From Amycolatopsis mediterranei (lineage in GTDB: Bacteria; Actinomycetota; Actinomycetes; Mycobacteriales; Pseudonocardiaceae), in the NCBI RefSeq assembly GCF_026017845.1, contig NZ_CP100416.1, positions 5,820,906 through 5,884,905 of the forward strand: a DNA stretch of 64,000 nt, written 5' to 3'. Below the pieces are notes generated by a model. That model was not told the origin of the DNA, ran no database searches, and was given only the letters and a program-made list of their open reading frames with translations. Positions 51,653-60,804 of this stretch are shown in pieces. Within the stretch, counting starts at the first letter, position 1; every line of letters begins with the position of its first letter. The translations under genes and the position numbers were made by a program.

Positions 51653-53290
51653 TCACAGCTCACTGACCTTCCCGCCATCGACCACCAACCGGCGCGTCAC
51701 CTGCACCGCATCAAGCATCCGCCGATCATGCGTCACCAGCAGCAGCGTCCCCGGGTACTTGTCCAGCGCCGCCTCCAGCTGCTCGATCGCCGGCAAATCG
51801 AGATGGTTGGTCGGCTCGTCCAGCACCAGCAGGTTCACCCCCCGCGCCTGCAGCAGAGCCAGCGCCGCCCGCGTCCGCTCCCCCGGCGAGAGCGTCGCCG
51901 CGGAACGCAACACGTGCGCGGCCTTCAAGCCGTACTTCGCCAGCAGCGTCCGCACCTCCGCATCCGCCAGCTCCGGCACCTCACGAGCAAACGCCGAAAA
52001 GAGCGGGACGTCACCCAGGAACAGCCGCCGCGCCTGGTCGACCTCGCCGACCACGACCCCCGGGCCCAGCGTGGTGGCGCCCGAGTCCAGGGGCACCCGG
52101 CCCAGCAGCGCGGCCAGCAAAGTCGACTTGCCCGACCCGTTCGCCCCGGTGATCGCGACCTTGTCCGCCCAGTCGATCTGCAGGTCGACCGGCCCGAGCG
52201 TGAACCCGCCCCGCCGCACCACCGCACCACGCGAAGTCGCGACCACCGCGCCCGCCCGCGGGGCCGCGGCGATCTCCATCCGCAGCTCCCACTCCTTGCG
52301 CGGCTCCTCGACGACCTCCAGCCGCTCGATCATCCGGTCAGTCTGCCGCGCCTTCGACGCCTGCTTCTCGGTGGCCTCGGAGCGGAACTTGCGCGCCGCC
52401 TTGTCGTTGTCGGGCTGCTTCCGGCGGGCGTTCTTGACACCCTTCTCCATCCACGCCCGCTGCATCCGCCCGCGCGCCTCGAGCGACGCCTTCGTGTCGG
52501 CGAACTCCTCGTAGTCCTCGCGCGCGTGCCGCCGGGCGACTTCGCGCTCCTCGAGGTACGCCTCGTACCCGCCGCCGTAGACGTTCACCTGCTGCTGGGC
52601 CAGGTCCAGCTCGACGACGCGGTCGACGGTCCTGGCCAGGAACTCACGGTCGTGGCTGACCAGCACGGTCGCCGCGCGCAGCCCCGAGACGAACCGCTCC
52701 AGCCGGGCCAGGCCGTCCAGGTCGAGGTCGTTCGTCGGCTCGTCGAGCAGGAAGACGTCGTAGCGGCTCAGCAGCAGCGAAGCGAGCCCCGCGCGCGCCG
52801 CCTGGCCGCCCGAGAGCGATGTCATCGGCTGGTCCAGGTCCACGGCCAGGCCGAGGTCCGCGGCCACTTCGGCGGCCCGGTCGTCGAGGTCGGCGCCGCC
52901 GAGGGCGAGCCACCGGTCGAGCGCCGCCGCATACTGGTCGTCCGCGCCCGCCGAGCCCGCGGTGAGCGCCTCGGTCGCCTCGTCGAGGTCGGCCTGCGCC
53001 GCCGAGACGCCGGTGCGCCGCGCCAGGAAGGCCCGCACCGACTCGCCTTCGCGGCGCTCCGGCTCCTGGGGCAGGTGCCCGACGGTCGCGGCCGGCGGGT
53101 TCAGCCGGACCTCGCCGCTGTCCGGCTTCGCGAGCCCGGCGAGGGTCCGCAGGAGGGTCGACTTGCCGGCGCCGTTGACCCCGACCAGGCCGACGACGTC
53201 CCCGGGCGCGACGACGAGATCGAGGCCGGAGAAGAGGGTGCGGTCACCGTGGCCGGCGGCCAGGTCCTTCGCGACGAGAGTTGCGCTCAT
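51653..53290 (-). CDS. ABC-F family ATP-binding protein
   Basis: A 545-residue soluble protein with two fused ABC ATPase domains and no membrane segments, the ABC-F class that acts on ribosomes (antibiotic target protection or translation factors). NBD1 has GVNGAGKSTLLRTLAG, LSGGQAARAGLASLLLSRYD and LLDEPTNDLD. A basic helical linker follows (ARRKQPDNDKAARKFRSEATEKQ, about 290-312). NBD2 has GANGSGKSTLLAALLG, LSPGERTRAALALL and VLDEPTNHLD. It is divergent from the paaX-like gene by 145 bp. A resistance role is possible but not assignable. Confidence 0.9.
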   Translation of the reverse strand: MSATLVAKDLAAGHGDRTLFSGLDLVVAPGDVVGLVGVNGAGKSTLLRTLAGLAKPDSGEVRLNPPAATVGHLPQEPERREGESVRAFLARRTGVSAAQADLDEATEALTAGSAGADDQYAAALDRWLALGGADLDDRAAEVAADLGLAVDLDQPMTSLSGGQAARAGLASLLLSRYDVFLLDEPTNDLDLDGLARLERFVSGLRAATVLVSHDREFLARTVDRVVELDLAQQQVNVYGGGYEAYLEEREVARRHAREDYEEFADTKASLEARGRMQRAWMEKGVKNARRKQPDNDKAARKFRSEATEKQASKARQTDRMIERLEVVEEPRKEWELRMEIAAAPRAGAVVATSRGAVVRRGGFTLGPVDLQIDWADKVAITGANGSGKSTLLAALLGRVPLDSGATTLGPGVVVGEVDQARRLFLGDVPLFSAFAREVPELADAEVRTLLAKYGLKAAHVLRSAATLSPGERTRAALALLQARGVNLLVLDEPTNHLDLPAIEQLEAALDKYPGTLLLVTHDRRMLDAVQVTRRLVVDGGKVSEL

Positions 53291-53435
53291 GAGGTAGCCG
53301 AGTCTACGACCTCCTGCTGAACGGTCAGATCAAGGTCAAACCACCGGCTGTGTGTGTCCCGTGGCGCTTTGATCACTCAGTGTGGGTACCCTGTTCGGTT
53401 GTCAGTCCCGCAGCGCAGTGAGGTCGGTGAACAGC

Positions 53436-54347
53436 ATGGGCGAGCCCGCTCCCCCGGTCACCCTCGGCCGCAGGCCGAAGCCGAGGGAAGGCCGATCGTC
53501 CGCGCCCCGGCCCACGGTGAGCAGGCGTCGCGAGGTCAGTCACGCCAGCGCGCGGTCGCTGCTGATGACCGTCCTCGGCGAATACGCGCTGCCCCGGGAC
53601 AAACCGGTCTGGACGTCGATGCTCGTCGAGGTGCTGGGGATCCTCGACATCGAGGAGAAGTCCGCACGGCAGGCGCTGGCCCGCTCCGCCGCCGAGGGTT
53701 GGGTGGTCTCCGAGCGCGTCGGGCGCCGCGTGCGCTGGTCGCTGACCCCGCCGGGGCGCCGCCTGCTGACCGAGGGCGCCGACCGGATCTACGCGTTCGG
53801 CCGCGAGCAGCGCCGCTGGAACGGGCAGTGGCTGATGCTGATCGTCTCCGTGCCGGAGGCCAAGCGCGACCTCCGGCACCGGCTGCGCACCCGCTTGACC
53901 TGGGCGGGCTTCGGCTCGCCGGTCGCCGGGGTGTGGGTCAGCCCGGACCTGTCCCGCCAGCGGGAGGCCCAGCAGATCGTCAATGACCTGGGCCTGGAGG
54001 CGCAGGCGATGTCGTTCACGGCCGCCTACGGCGAGGTCGGCGAGCAGGAGTCCATGGTCGCCCGGTCGTGGGACCTGACCGAGCTGAAAGACCGCTACGA
54101 GGACTTCATCGACCGCTTCACCGGCCTGCACCCGACCGGCGGCCGCGCGGTGCTGCGCGCGCAGACCGAGCTGGTCCACGAGTGGCGGCGGTTCCCGTTC
54201 CTCGACCCGCAGCTGCCTGCCGAGCTGCTCCCGGCGAAGTGGAGCGGGACGAAAGCGGCGGAACTGTTCCATCACAAACACGTCGACTGGCGCCCCGAGG
54301 CCCAGCAGTATTGGGACGACATCGTCGAAGCCGAAGAAGCAGGGTGA
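53436..54347 (+). CDS. PaaX family transcriptional regulator
   Basis: A 303-residue PaaX-type regulator, a GntR-like winged-helix repressor family that often responds to aryl-CoA thioesters. The helix-turn-helix region is ARSLLMTVLGEYALPRDKPVWTSMLVEVLGILDIEEKSARQALARSAAEGWV (about residues 40-91), followed by RVRWSLTPPGRRLL and the C-terminal PaaX domain (LTWAGFGSPVAGVWVSPD, EWRRFPFLDPQLPAELLPAKW). ATG at 53436 gives the usual length; an in-frame ATG 54 bp upstream is also open. It is coupled to the crotonase gene, 2 bp between stop and start. Confidence 0.88.
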   Translation: MGEPAPPVTLGRRPKPREGRSSAPRPTVSRRREVSHASARSLLMTVLGEYALPRDKPVWTSMLVEVLGILDIEEKSARQALARSAAEGWVVSERVGRRVRWSLTPPGRRLLTEGADRIYAFGREQRRWNGQWLMLIVSVPEAKRDLRHRLRTRLTWAGFGSPVAGVWVSPDLSRQREAQQIVNDLGLEAQAMSFTAAYGEVGEQESMVARSWDLTELKDRYEDFIDRFTGLHPTGGRAVLRAQTELVHEWRRFPFLDPQLPAELLPAKWSGTKAAELFHHKHVDWRPEAQQYWDDIVEAEEAG

Positions 54348-54349
54348 GC

Positions 54350-55129
54350 ATGACTGAGCAGGTCCGCCTCGATCGTGACGGCGGGCTCGCCGTCCTGACC
54401 GTCGACGCTCCGCCGTTGAACCTGTACACGGCTTCGCTGCAGTCCTCGCTTTCCTCGGCGATCGGCGAGCTGGAGGCCGAACCCGCGCGGGCGCTGCTGA
54501 TCCGCACCGAAGGCAAGATCGTCAGCGGCGGCGTCGACGTCTCGCTGTTCGACGCCCAGGGCTCCCCCGCCGAGGCGAAGGTGCTCTTCGACGAGATGCT
54601 CGCGGTGCCGGACCGGATCGCGGCGCTGCCGTTCCCGACCGTGTTCGCCGCGCACGGCCTGTGCCTGACCTGGGCGTTCGAGGTGGCCGTGGCCTGCGAC
54701 CTCATCCTCGCCGCCGACCGCGCGAAGTTCGGCCTGGTCGAGAAGGTCGTGGGCCTGACGCCGACCATGGGCGGCACCCAGCGGCTCGCCGCGCGGGCCG
54801 GCGTCGGGCGCGCCAAGGAGTTCGTGATGACCGGCGACACCTACGACGCCGCGACGCTGGAGCGCTGGAACGTCGTCAACCGCGTCCTGCCGGACGAGGG
54901 CTTCGACGAGGCCGCGCGGTCCTTCGCCCGCCGGCTGGCCGAAGGCCCGACCCGCGCCCACGCGGCGACCAAGCGCGTCCTCGACCACTTCTCGGCCGGC
55001 GGCGTCCCCGAGGCGAACGCGCACATCACGACGATCGCGGCCGAGCTCTTCGAAACCGAGGACCTCCGCAACGCGGTGAAGTCGTTCCTCGCCGACGGAC
55101 CGGGGAAAGCGACCTTCTCGGGGCGTTAA
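54350..55129 (+). CDS. Enoyl-CoA hydratase/isomerase (crotonase) family protein
   Basis: A 259-residue crotonase-fold protein. The oxyanion-hole segments are GKIVSGGVDVSLF and AAHGLCLTWAFEVAVACDLI. The acidic positions are retained (Glu in AFEVA and in GLVEKVVGLTPTMGGTQRL), but the usual GGG of the second loop is replaced by LTWAF, so it may be an isomerase or a divergent acyl-CoA enzyme. The start ATG at 54350 is 2 bp after the paaX stop; a GTG two codons earlier is possible. The PaaX pairing suggests acyl-CoA catabolism sensed through a CoA thioester. Confidence 0.85.
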   Translation: MTEQVRLDRDGGLAVLTVDAPPLNLYTASLQSSLSSAIGELEAEPARALLIRTEGKIVSGGVDVSLFDAQGSPAEAKVLFDEMLAVPDRIAALPFPTVFAAHGLCLTWAFEVAVACDLILAADRAKFGLVEKVVGLTPTMGGTQRLAARAGVGRAKEFVMTGDTYDAATLERWNVVNRVLPDEGFDEAARSFARRLAEGPTRAHAATKRVLDHFSAGGVPEANAHITTIAAELFETEDLRNAVKSFLADGPGKATFSGR

Positions 55130-55192
55130 CCGTCCGTTCGGACACGGGTTGCCGCCGTTCGGGCGTGCGCGGTTCTCCCCGCACCGGGTTAC

Positions 55193-55220
55193 ATTCGATG
55201 TGGTCTAGACCACATCGAAT
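55193..55220. promoter_or_regulatory. DasR-type palindromic operator (dre) before chitinase
   Basis: A perfect 28-bp palindrome with core GTGGTCTAGACCAC. The centre TGGTCTAGACCA is the DasR-responsive-element core known from Streptomyces chitinase genes. It ends 28 bp before the chitinase ATG, where bound repressor would block transcription. Confidence 0.85.
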
Positions 55221-55248
55221 CTCGCCTCGTGCCGCTTGGAGAACCGCC

Positions 55249-57504
55249 ATGAGACGCACCCCTGCACGACTACGCTCCGCACTCGCCGCCTTGCTCATCG
55301 CACTCGGCGGCACCGCGGCGCTCGCGCCACCCGCCGCCGCTGCCGGTTCGCTGACCGCCACCCTGGCGATGAGCGGCACCACCGGCACCTACACCGTCGC
55401 CAACACCGGAACCGCGTCGGTGAGCAACTGGGCGATCACCTTCACGCTGCCCGCCGGCGTCACCGCTTCGACCGGGGAAAACGGCACGGTGACCCAGAAC
55501 GGCACCCAGGTCACGCTGACCCCCGCCTACTACATCGCGACGCTGGCGCCGGGCCGGAACACCTACCCGTACAGCCCGGCTTTCCGGCTCAGCGCCGCGG
55601 CGACGCCGACGCAGTGCCGCGTCGACAACGCCAACTGCGACGGTTCACCGGACACCCCGCCGGGCGCGCCGGCGAACCTGCGCCTGGTCGCGAAGACGAC
55701 CAAGACGGTCGCGCTGGCGTGGACCGCGTCGGCCGCCGGTTCGCTTCCGGTCACCGGGTACGACGTCTACCAGGGGACTTCGCCGGTCGCGTCGGTGACC
55801 GGGACGAGCGCCACGGTTTCCGGGCTCGCTCCGGGCACGGCCTACTCGTTCACGGTGAAAGCGAAGGACGCCAAGGGGAACGCCTCTCCGGCGAGCGCGG
55901 CGCTCGCGGTGACCACCAACAGCCCGTCCGATGACACGCAGCCACCGTCCGCGCCGAGCGGGCTGCGCTCGACGGCCGCCGATGCGGGCAGCGTCTCCCT
56001 GACGTGGACGGCCTCGACCGACAACACGGGCGTGATCGGCTACGACGTCTATCGCGGGTCCACTTTGGCCACGACGGTGACCACGACGTCGGCGGTGGTG
56101 ACCGGGCTGGCACCGTCCACTTCGTACACGTTCACGGTGCGCGCCCGCGACGGCTACGACAACGTGTCGGCGCCGAGCGCCCCGGTGACCGCACGGACCG
56201 GCGACATCGTCTCGGGTTACGCGAAGGTCGGGTACTTCGTCCAGTGGGGCATCTACGGACGCCAGTACTTCGTGAAGAACCTGGAGACTTCGGGGGCGGC
56301 GGCGAAGCTGACGCACCTGCTGTACGCGTTCGAGAACATCGATCCGGTGAACCTGACCTGCCTGTCCGGGGTTACCAAGGGCACCACGGCCAACCCGCAG
56401 GACCCCAGCCAGGGCGACGGCGCCGGTGACGCCGAGGCCGACTACTCACGGCCGTTCGCGGCGGCGCAGTCCGTCGACGGTGTGGCCGACACCGGCTGGG
56501 AGTCGTTGCGCGGCAACTTCAACCAGCTCAAAAAGCTCAAGGCAAAGCACCCGAACCTGAAGGTGCTGGTTTCGCTCGGCGGCTGGACGTATTCGAAGTA
56601 CTTCTCCGATGTCGCGGCCACCGACGCGTCACGCAAGAAGTTCGTCTCGTCCTGTGTGGACACGTGGCTCAAGGGCAACATCGCGCCCTACGGCGGCGCG
56701 GGCGGGCCGGGCACCGCGGCCGGCATCTTCGACGGGATCGACCTCGACTGGGAGTGGCCCGCCAGCGCCGACGGCCACCCGGGCAACCACTGGAGCCCGA
56801 ACGACAAGGCCAACCTGACGGCGCTGATGGCGGAGTTCCGCGCGCAGCTGGACGCTTACGGCGCGACCACCGGCAAGCGGTACCAGCTGCACGCATTCAC
56901 CCCGGCGGACCCGGCGAAGGTCGCCGCGGGCTGGGACGTTTCCAAGATGTTCAACTACTTGGACGTCGCGAACGTGCAGGGTTATGACTTCCACGGGTCG
57001 GGCAGCGACAATTCGTGGGAGCCGAACCGCACGGGCCACCAAGGCAATCTGTACGCCGACGCCGACGACCCGTACAACTTCCACTTCAGTGCAGAAAGCG
57101 CGATCAACGCGTACACGAACGCGGGCGTCGACCCCCGGCGGCTGACGCTCGGCCTGGCGTTCTACGGCCGCGGCTGGCAGGGCGTCGCCGACGGCGGAAA
57201 GAGCGGCGAGTGGCAGTCGGCGACGGGCGCGGCGCCGGGCCAGTTCCCCGAGGAAGCGGGCACCCGCGGGTACGCGAACCTGGTGGCGGCCGTACCGGGC
57301 TGCACGGTCCACCACGACACGGCGGCGGTCGCAACCTCGTGCTACACGGGCAACGGCGGCCAGTGGTGGACATTCGACGATGCCTGGTCGATCGGGTTGA
57401 AGACCACCTGGCTCAAGTCCCGCGGCTTGCTCGGCGTGATGGTATGGGAGATGTCGGGCGACACCGGAGTGCTGATGAACGCGGTGACCTCCGGGCTCGG
57501 CTGA
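55249..57504 (+). CDS. Secreted multi-domain chitinase (CBM2-like, 2x FnIII, GH18)
   Basis: A 751-residue secreted enzyme that cleaves chitin. Signal peptide residues 1-33 (RRTPARLRSALAALLIALGG, cleavage near APPAAAAG). A CBM2-like beta domain lies at 34-130 (YTVANTGTASVSNWAITFTL, YYIATLAPGRNTY). Two fibronectin type III modules lie at about 143-228 and 235-320 (PPGAPANLRLVAKTTKTV; PPSAPSGLRSTAADAGSV). The GH18 barrel starts near 325 (YAKVGYFVQWGIYGR), with the SLGGW strand and the catalytic DxxDxDxE motif in FDGIDLDWEWP. The acid Glu is intact. ATG at 55249 follows TTGGAGAA. The 28-bp palindrome just upstream implies GlcNAc-responsive control. Confidence 0.93.
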   Translation: MRRTPARLRSALAALLIALGGTAALAPPAAAAGSLTATLAMSGTTGTYTVANTGTASVSNWAITFTLPAGVTASTGENGTVTQNGTQVTLTPAYYIATLAPGRNTYPYSPAFRLSAAATPTQCRVDNANCDGSPDTPPGAPANLRLVAKTTKTVALAWTASAAGSLPVTGYDVYQGTSPVASVTGTSATVSGLAPGTAYSFTVKAKDAKGNASPASAALAVTTNSPSDDTQPPSAPSGLRSTAADAGSVSLTWTASTDNTGVIGYDVYRGSTLATTVTTTSAVVTGLAPSTSYTFTVRARDGYDNVSAPSAPVTARTGDIVSGYAKVGYFVQWGIYGRQYFVKNLETSGAAAKLTHLLYAFENIDPVNLTCLSGVTKGTTANPQDPSQGDGAGDAEADYSRPFAAAQSVDGVADTGWESLRGNFNQLKKLKAKHPNLKVLVSLGGWTYSKYFSDVAATDASRKKFVSSCVDTWLKGNIAPYGGAGGPGTAAGIFDGIDLDWEWPASADGHPGNHWSPNDKANLTALMAEFRAQLDAYGATTGKRYQLHAFTPADPAKVAAGWDVSKMFNYLDVANVQGYDFHGSGSDNSWEPNRTGHQGNLYADADDPYNFHFSAESAINAYTNAGVDPRRLTLGLAFYGRGWQGVADGGKSGEWQSATGAAPGQFPEEAGTRGYANLVAAVPGCTVHHDTAAVATSCYTGNGGQWWTFDDAWSIGLKTTWLKSRGLLGVMVWEMSGDTGVLMNAVTSGLG

Positions 57505-57510
57505 GGTTTC

Positions 57511-57548
57511 GTTCAGCCCGCTGGACATGGCTGTTCAGTGGGCTGAAC
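57511..57548 (+). terminator. Chitinase terminator hairpin
   Basis: GTTCAGCCC (57511-57519) pairs perfectly with GGGCTGAAC (57540-57548), 7 bp after the chitinase stop. The loop is 20 nt. No T-run follows. Confidence 0.6.
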
Positions 57549-57832
57549 ACTTGGTACTGGTCCCCCGCTCCGCACACTGGCTGGGCTCGCGGTGCCCTCC
57601 TGGCTGCGTTCGGGGCATCTGAACCTCGGCCCCGGCCCCGGGCTTCAACACGCTGAAGACGTGCATGGGCACCCCGATGACTAACACATGGACGTTGACG
57701 GAGCACCAACGACCGGCGGGCTTGAACAGCCTGTCCGTGGCGTGACAGACCCTGACCCAACCAACCCGGGTTGATCGCGGGGTCCGGTTCTGTCGGCGTG
57801 TTTCCGCAGGTCAGGAGGACCGGGGACCCTGG
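57549..57832. other. Intergenic stretch before tRNA-Pro
   Basis: About 280 bp without a credible gene on either strand. Small frames here have no ribosome site or family resemblance. Confidence 0.6.
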
Positions 57833-57863
57833 TTGCAGGGCTGTCCGGAGGACGCGCTAGAGT
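57833..57863 (+). promoter_or_regulatory. Possible tRNA-Pro promoter
   Basis: TTGCAG at 57833-57838 and TAGAGT at 57858-57863 with a 19-bp spacer, 29 bp upstream of the tRNA 5' end. It is only a moderate match to sigma-70 elements. Confidence 0.35.
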
Positions 57864-57892
57864 ACTTCTCACGCACTCAGCGAGTGCGGGTC

Positions 57893-58020
<128 letters not shown>

Positions 58021-58093
58021 TGTAAGTCAGCCTTATTCCTCCCCGTGATCACCCGCACGGGCCGTTTCGAGCCTTGCCTGACTACCTGCCTGA

Positions 58094-58162
58094 CTATCGC
58101 TCCCGAGACCGCCGCTCCACGAGCCGTCCATCACGGAGTCGCGCCTCGGCCATCACAGGCTT
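58094..58162 (-). pseudogene. Vestigial 3' end of a tyrosine integrase
   Basis: On the minus strand, bases 58162 to 58094 translate to a 22-codon tail, PVMAEARLRDGRLVERRSRE then R and TAG. It aligns with the last residues of the integrase remnant at 60014 (PVMVEAATAMDEIVGRRTRD then R and stop). Both lie the same short distance inside an att copy. Upstream of about 58162 the similarity ends. The rest of the stretch to 58423 contains nothing I can call. Confidence 0.7.
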
Positions 58163-58423
58163 GGGCGTGTTCAAAGTTTCTCTACTTGTTCAAGGCGGCC
58201 CCTCCGGGGCCGCGCCGCTATCGGCCGGCACGCGCGGGGCCCGCCTCCGGCACCCACGCGACCGGCCGGCGGCTGCACCGAGGGCCGCAGCTCAAGAAGA
58301 AGAGAATGTCCTCGCCGGACGGGCAGGTCTCCGAGATGGCTTCCGAAGCTGCCGCTGAGTCAACCGCCGACACTGAGAACCGTGCATGTAACGGGTGCTC
58401 CCCGCGTAGCGACTTTTCGCAAC

Positions 58424-59251
58424 ATGGACCTGATTACCAAGTTGAGCCCAATAGTAGGACTCCTCGCCCTTGGATTCGCAATCTTCGTATACGTCAAAAA
58501 TACGCGGCCGAAACGCCTATCTTACACCACGGTCGCTGACCAGGATATCGGCGCGCGGGTGCACGGAAGCCAGTGGGGGACTCTATCGGTTAGATTCGAT
58601 GATCAAGATCTAAGTGACCCACGAATTCTGATGATCGAAGTCCGCAACTCGGGGAAGGTTGAAATCCGACCAGAAGACTTTTCCTCGCCAATAGCAGTAC
58701 AATGCACAAAGCAGGACCAGCTTATATCGGCGCGTATTCAAGCTAGTGGCCACGAGATTAGCCCGCAAACATTGGATAATCGGACAGTTACCGTTCCAGG
58801 CCTTCTACTGAACCCCCGAGAGATTATTTTAATACACCTGCTAGTCAACGGCAGAGGAGATGTCCTGGTCGACGCCCACGTGGCCGGAGCTTCACTCGTT
58901 GCGGACAAAGGGGAGCGGACGTCGTCCAGATACACAGGAAGTAGGCGATGGCAATATCTTACGGCGATCATAGCAGTCGCGATGACAACCGTCATAGTCA
59001 CCGCCTTTGCCATTGGCATCTTTTCGCGTAACCTTCCACCAATTGGCGAACAAATTCTAAGGCCCATGCCCAACGTGGTATCACGTGATGCGGCCGACGC
59101 CATATCCGAGCTCAATCGCTTAGGATTTACAGTAAGCCAATTGAAACAAGTGCCGGGGCCAGGAAAACCCGGCTCGGTAGCTGTCGAAGATCCTTCGGCT
59201 GGCACAATGGCCGTGGTGGGTCAACCTGTGACCCTGAGCGTATTCAAATAG
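58424..59251 (+). CDS. AT-rich membrane protein with C-terminal PASTA domain
   Basis: About 275 residues. An N-terminal transmembrane segment (LSPIVGLLALGFAIFVYV, residues 8-25) precedes a soluble beta-rich region of about 150 residues (LSVRFDDQDLSDPRILMIEVRNSG). A second transmembrane segment follows (LTAIIAVAMTTVIVTAFAIG, about 182-201), then one PASTA domain at the C-terminus (PNVVSRDAADAISELNRLGF, ending VGQPVTLSVF). PASTA domains bind peptidoglycan or beta-lactams in Ser/Thr kinases, but no kinase is present. ATG 58424 is preferred over an upstream GTG because it begins directly before the first helix. The base composition is clearly more AT-rich than the chromosome around it, marking foreign cargo. 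Confidence 0.75.
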   Translation: MDLITKLSPIVGLLALGFAIFVYVKNTRPKRLSYTTVADQDIGARVHGSQWGTLSVRFDDQDLSDPRILMIEVRNSGKVEIRPEDFSSPIAVQCTKQDQLISARIQASGHEISPQTLDNRTVTVPGLLLNPREIILIHLLVNGRGDVLVDAHVAGASLVADKGERTSSRYTGSRRWQYLTAIIAVAMTTVIVTAFAIGIFSRNLPPIGEQILRPMPNVVSRDAADAISELNRLGFTVSQLKQVPGPGKPGSVAVEDPSAGTMAVVGQPVTLSVFK

Positions 59252-59868
59252 CAGATTTCCATCCAATCTCATGCATAATTATCATTTCTATGAGACGTGG
59301 TGAAGACAAGGCTGCACCCTGCCCACGAAGACGACCTCAGCCACTTCGACGGGGATGAGTTCGGCCACTCGTCCCGCACATCGGCACGGCCACGAACCTC
59401 GCCATGCTCGCCGAGCAGGTCCTGCGCATCCACACCATCGACGTTGACGTTGCCCGACGCGAGGTGTTCGGCGTTTTGTCGTGACCGAACACCGAACATC
59501 CGTCGCTGACATCGCTCAGTCAGACCAGCACGGCACACATCGCCGACAGCTGTCCCGCACCCACGCTTTACCCTCGCCAATGGTCGCGAACCGACCACAA
59601 GCGACAGCAGCCTCCGACCAGCTAGCGTGGGCAAGTGGCCAGGTGGCGACACATGTCGATCACGGTCGACGATCGATGGCAGACATGATCCACAAAAGCG
59701 GTGTTGCAGCCGGCCCCTCGGAGGTCAAGCTCCACCCGTGTCACATCCATGCCACACCGCACTACCGAGGAACGACCAACGATAGCCAACGACGCCCCGG
59801 ACATGCCCTGGCCAACGGGCATCTCGACGCCCAGTTCGCAGGTCCGATGACAACCGAATTAGAGCAAC
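59252..59868. other. Element segment without a confident gene
   Basis: Mixed composition. The only protein-like piece is a short frame ending at 59484 (MLAEQVLRIHTIDVDVARRE region from ATG 59404), which reads like the tail of a lost gene. Other frames across 59269-60098 have atypical residue content and no start signals. Confidence 0.4.
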
Positions 59869-59952
59869 GGGTCGCAGGTTCAAATCCTGTCAGCCCGACG
59901 GACACACCTGCAGGGCCCGTGAGCAGCATAACCGCAGCTCACGAGCCCTTTG
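59869..59952. repeat. Second att copy: duplicated tRNA-Pro 3' end and terminator
   Basis: A copy of 57937-58020 with a single mismatch in the terminator stem (GCTCACGAGCCC). It has only the tRNA 3' half, so it is not a functional tRNA. The integrase remnant starts 62 bp later. Confidence 0.93.
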
Positions 59953-60013
59953 CGTTGCCCTACCTTGCCCTGCCCATAATCGCCGGCGGGAGGCGTTCCG
60001 GGGCCTTGCCTGA

Positions 60014-60413
60014 CTACCGGTCCCGGGTCCTCCGTCCCACGATCTCGTCCATCGCGGTCGCAGCCTCCACCATCACCGGCCTGATCTGGTGCCGGTAGAC
60101 CCGTTCGGTGACTGCGGTGCCACTGTGCCCGCAGAGCCGCGCGATGTCCTCGATTGGCACCTTGGCGTCCGACAGCAGCGACACGAAGCTGTGCCGCATC
60201 TCTCGCGGCGTCCACTCCTCCGGCTCCAGGCCGGCCGCCTTCACGACCTTCCGGAACATTCGGCGGACGTTGTGCGGGTCCAGCTCCGTGCCGACCTCCG
60301 ACGCGAACACCAGACCGAGATCCGCCCACTTCTTGCCCTTGCCGCGGCGGTGGCGCTCATTCGCCCGCTCCCTGGCCCTGTCCTGGTGGATCCTGTGCAG
60401 CCGGAGGGCCACC
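60014..60413 (-). pseudogene. Tyrosine recombinase (integrase), N-terminus lost at IS insertion
   Basis: The C-terminal ~133 residues of a phage-type integrase. The catalytic residues are EMRHSF (HxxR arginine), LCGHSG (His) and the nucleophile Tyr in TERVYRHQI; typical GLVFASEVGTELDPHNVRRMF precedes them. The reading frame is abruptly joined to IS sequence at 60413/60414. No N-terminal integrase sequence reappears after the IS at 61759, so the 5' part was deleted, not merely interrupted. The stop is close to the att repeat, as in elements that integrate into tRNA genes. Inactive. Confidence 0.88.
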
Positions 60414-60480
60414 TGAGGTTCACCCCGGGTAGTGGACACCGAGTTAGCAGGACCAGCTGTTCTGCTGAAAGGATGTCCTC

Positions 60481-60804
60481 ATGCCTCCTCGCAAGCGCCG
60501 GTCGTATACGGCCGAGTACAAGGTCGAGGCTGCTCACCGCGTGATCGATTCCGGCCGGACGATCTCTGAGGTTGCCCGCGAGCTGGGTCTCGATCCGGGC
60601 ATGTTGAGCGTCTGGGTCAAAGACGAACGACGCCGGATCACCGCAGCCGAGGTCCACGGGGACAAACCCCTGGAGGCGGCCGAGCGGGCTGAGCTGCTGC
60701 GCCTGCGCGGGCAGGTGGCCGAGCTGGAGAAGGACAACGCGTTCCTGGTAAAAGCTTCGGCGTACTTTGCCGCGATGCAGAAGAACCGGCCCGGTTCGCT
60801 CTGA
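60481..60804 (+). CDS. IS3-family transposase OrfA
   Basis: A 107-residue DNA-binding subunit. An N-terminal helix-turn-helix (RRSYTAEYKVEAAHRVIDSG, TISEVARELGLDPGMLSVWV) is followed by a leucine-zipper-like helix (EAAERAELLRLRGQVAELEK) ending with NAFLVKASAYFA. Its TGA overlaps the OrfB ATG (TGATG), so OrfB may be made by re-initiation or by frameshifting to a fused OrfAB. Confidence 0.92.
   Translation: MPPRKRRSYTAEYKVEAAHRVIDSGRTISEVARELGLDPGMLSVWVKDERRRITAAEVHGDKPLEAAERAELLRLRGQVAELEKDNAFLVKASAYFAAMQKNRPGSL

Noticed and set aside
59269..60098. Overlapping frames of 127 and 205 codons on opposite strands.
   Set aside because: No ribosome sites, no domains, and they run across the att repeat and into the integrase antisense.
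60014..60439. A complete 141-residue integrase starting at 60439.
   Set aside because: The first ~9 codons are IS inverted-repeat sequence; the protein lacks the core-binding domain and is a truncated remnant.
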